The notes beneath the pieces were generated by a model, which made no database searches, was not told the origin of the DNA, and saw only the letters and a program-made list of their open reading frames with translations. A program made the translations under genes and the position numbers. Below are positions 5,898 to 6,120 of a stretch of DNA of 6,120 nucleotides, piece by piece. Source of the DNA: Lachnospiraceae bacterium (GTDB lineage Bacteria; Bacillota; Clostridia; Lachnospirales; Lachnospiraceae); NCBI GenBank assembly GCA_017412265.1, contig JAFPYK010000302.1, positions 1 to 6,120 on the forward strand, in the 5' to 3' direction. Within the stretch, counting starts at the first letter, position 1; each line of letters opens with the position of its first letter.

Positions 5898-6120
5898 GAA
5901 GCCTGCGCGTAGTAATGAAAAAAGAGCTTGACCGCGTCTTCAAGGACCGCAAGCTCGTCTTCAGCCTTTTCATCCTGCCCGCCGTCATGATGGTCATGAT
6001 CTACGGCCTGATGGGCATGATGGTCTCCAACATGATGTCCGACATCGAGGAACACGTCCCGGTGATCGCCGCCGTGAACCTCCCCGATGATTTCCGGAAG
6101 CTCGCCGACTCGGCAGAATA
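5894..6120 (+). CDS. ABC exporter permease, NatB-like, cut off by the right edge
   Basis: Start of the membrane partner of the ATPase; 75 complete codons are visible with no stop. The first residues, MRSLRVVMKKELDRVFKDRK, form a basic cytoplasmic helix with the KKEL.....KDRK pattern common at the start of ABC-2/NatB-type permeases. A strongly hydrophobic, Met-rich first membrane segment follows (about 22-44: LVFSLFILPAVMMVMIYGLM), and then the beginning of an extracytoplasmic region (SDIEEHVPVIAAVNLPDDF). That region would be large in NatB-like proteins. The start overlaps the ATPase stop by 4 nt, typical of a two-gene exporter operon. Assignment rests on the N-terminus and the neighbour only; substrate unknown. 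Confidence 0.85.
   Translation, partial: MRSLRVVMKKELDRVFKDRKLVFSLFILPAVMMVMIYGLMGMMVSNMMSDIEEHVPVIAAVNLPDDFRKLADSAE

Overview
The window reads as a moderately GC-rich, Gram-positive Clostridia-type chromosome (Lachnospiraceae- or Oscillospiraceae-like; this is inferred from gene families, not shown directly). The supporting signs are strong AGGAGG-type ribosome binding sites, near-consensus sigma-A promoters, compact Rho-independent terminators, a lipoprotein of a type I associate with clostridia, and strong G/C bias at third codon positions. No RNA gene, mobile element, CRISPR array or prophage piece is visible. The layout is that of an ordinary housekeeping/transport region.

Layout, left to right. 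(1) The 3' part of a + strand GNAT acetyltransferase gene, entering from the left edge and ending at 479. (2) A long perfect hairpin (514-573) that serves as a shared terminator for this gene and the convergent gene that follows. (3) hppA on the - strand (2741 to 597), a complete K+-dependent-type membrane pyrophosphatase with its own promoter just upstream. (4) A small - strand lipoprotein gene (3393 to 2908) with its own promoter and terminator. (5) A complete MATE-family efflux pump on the - strand (4903 to 3548) with its own promoter and terminator. (6) A divergent intergenic region (4904-5102) carrying the MATE promoter on one strand and an extended -10 promoter on the other. (7) A + strand ABC exporter operon: a NatA-like ATPase (5103-5897), overlapping by 4 nt the start of a NatB-like permease that runs off the right edge.

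The three - strand genes are separate transcription units: each has its own recognisable promoter, and a terminator lies after each one. The theme is membrane transport: a PPi-driven cation pump, a cation-coupled multidrug antiporter and an ATP-driven exporter of the NatAB type. A link through sodium or proton homeostasis is possible but is only an inference from family membership. The most unusual protein-level observation is a divergent pyrophosphate-binding loop in the pyrophosphatase, with the key acidic residues kept. I did not find a clearly new biological system here.
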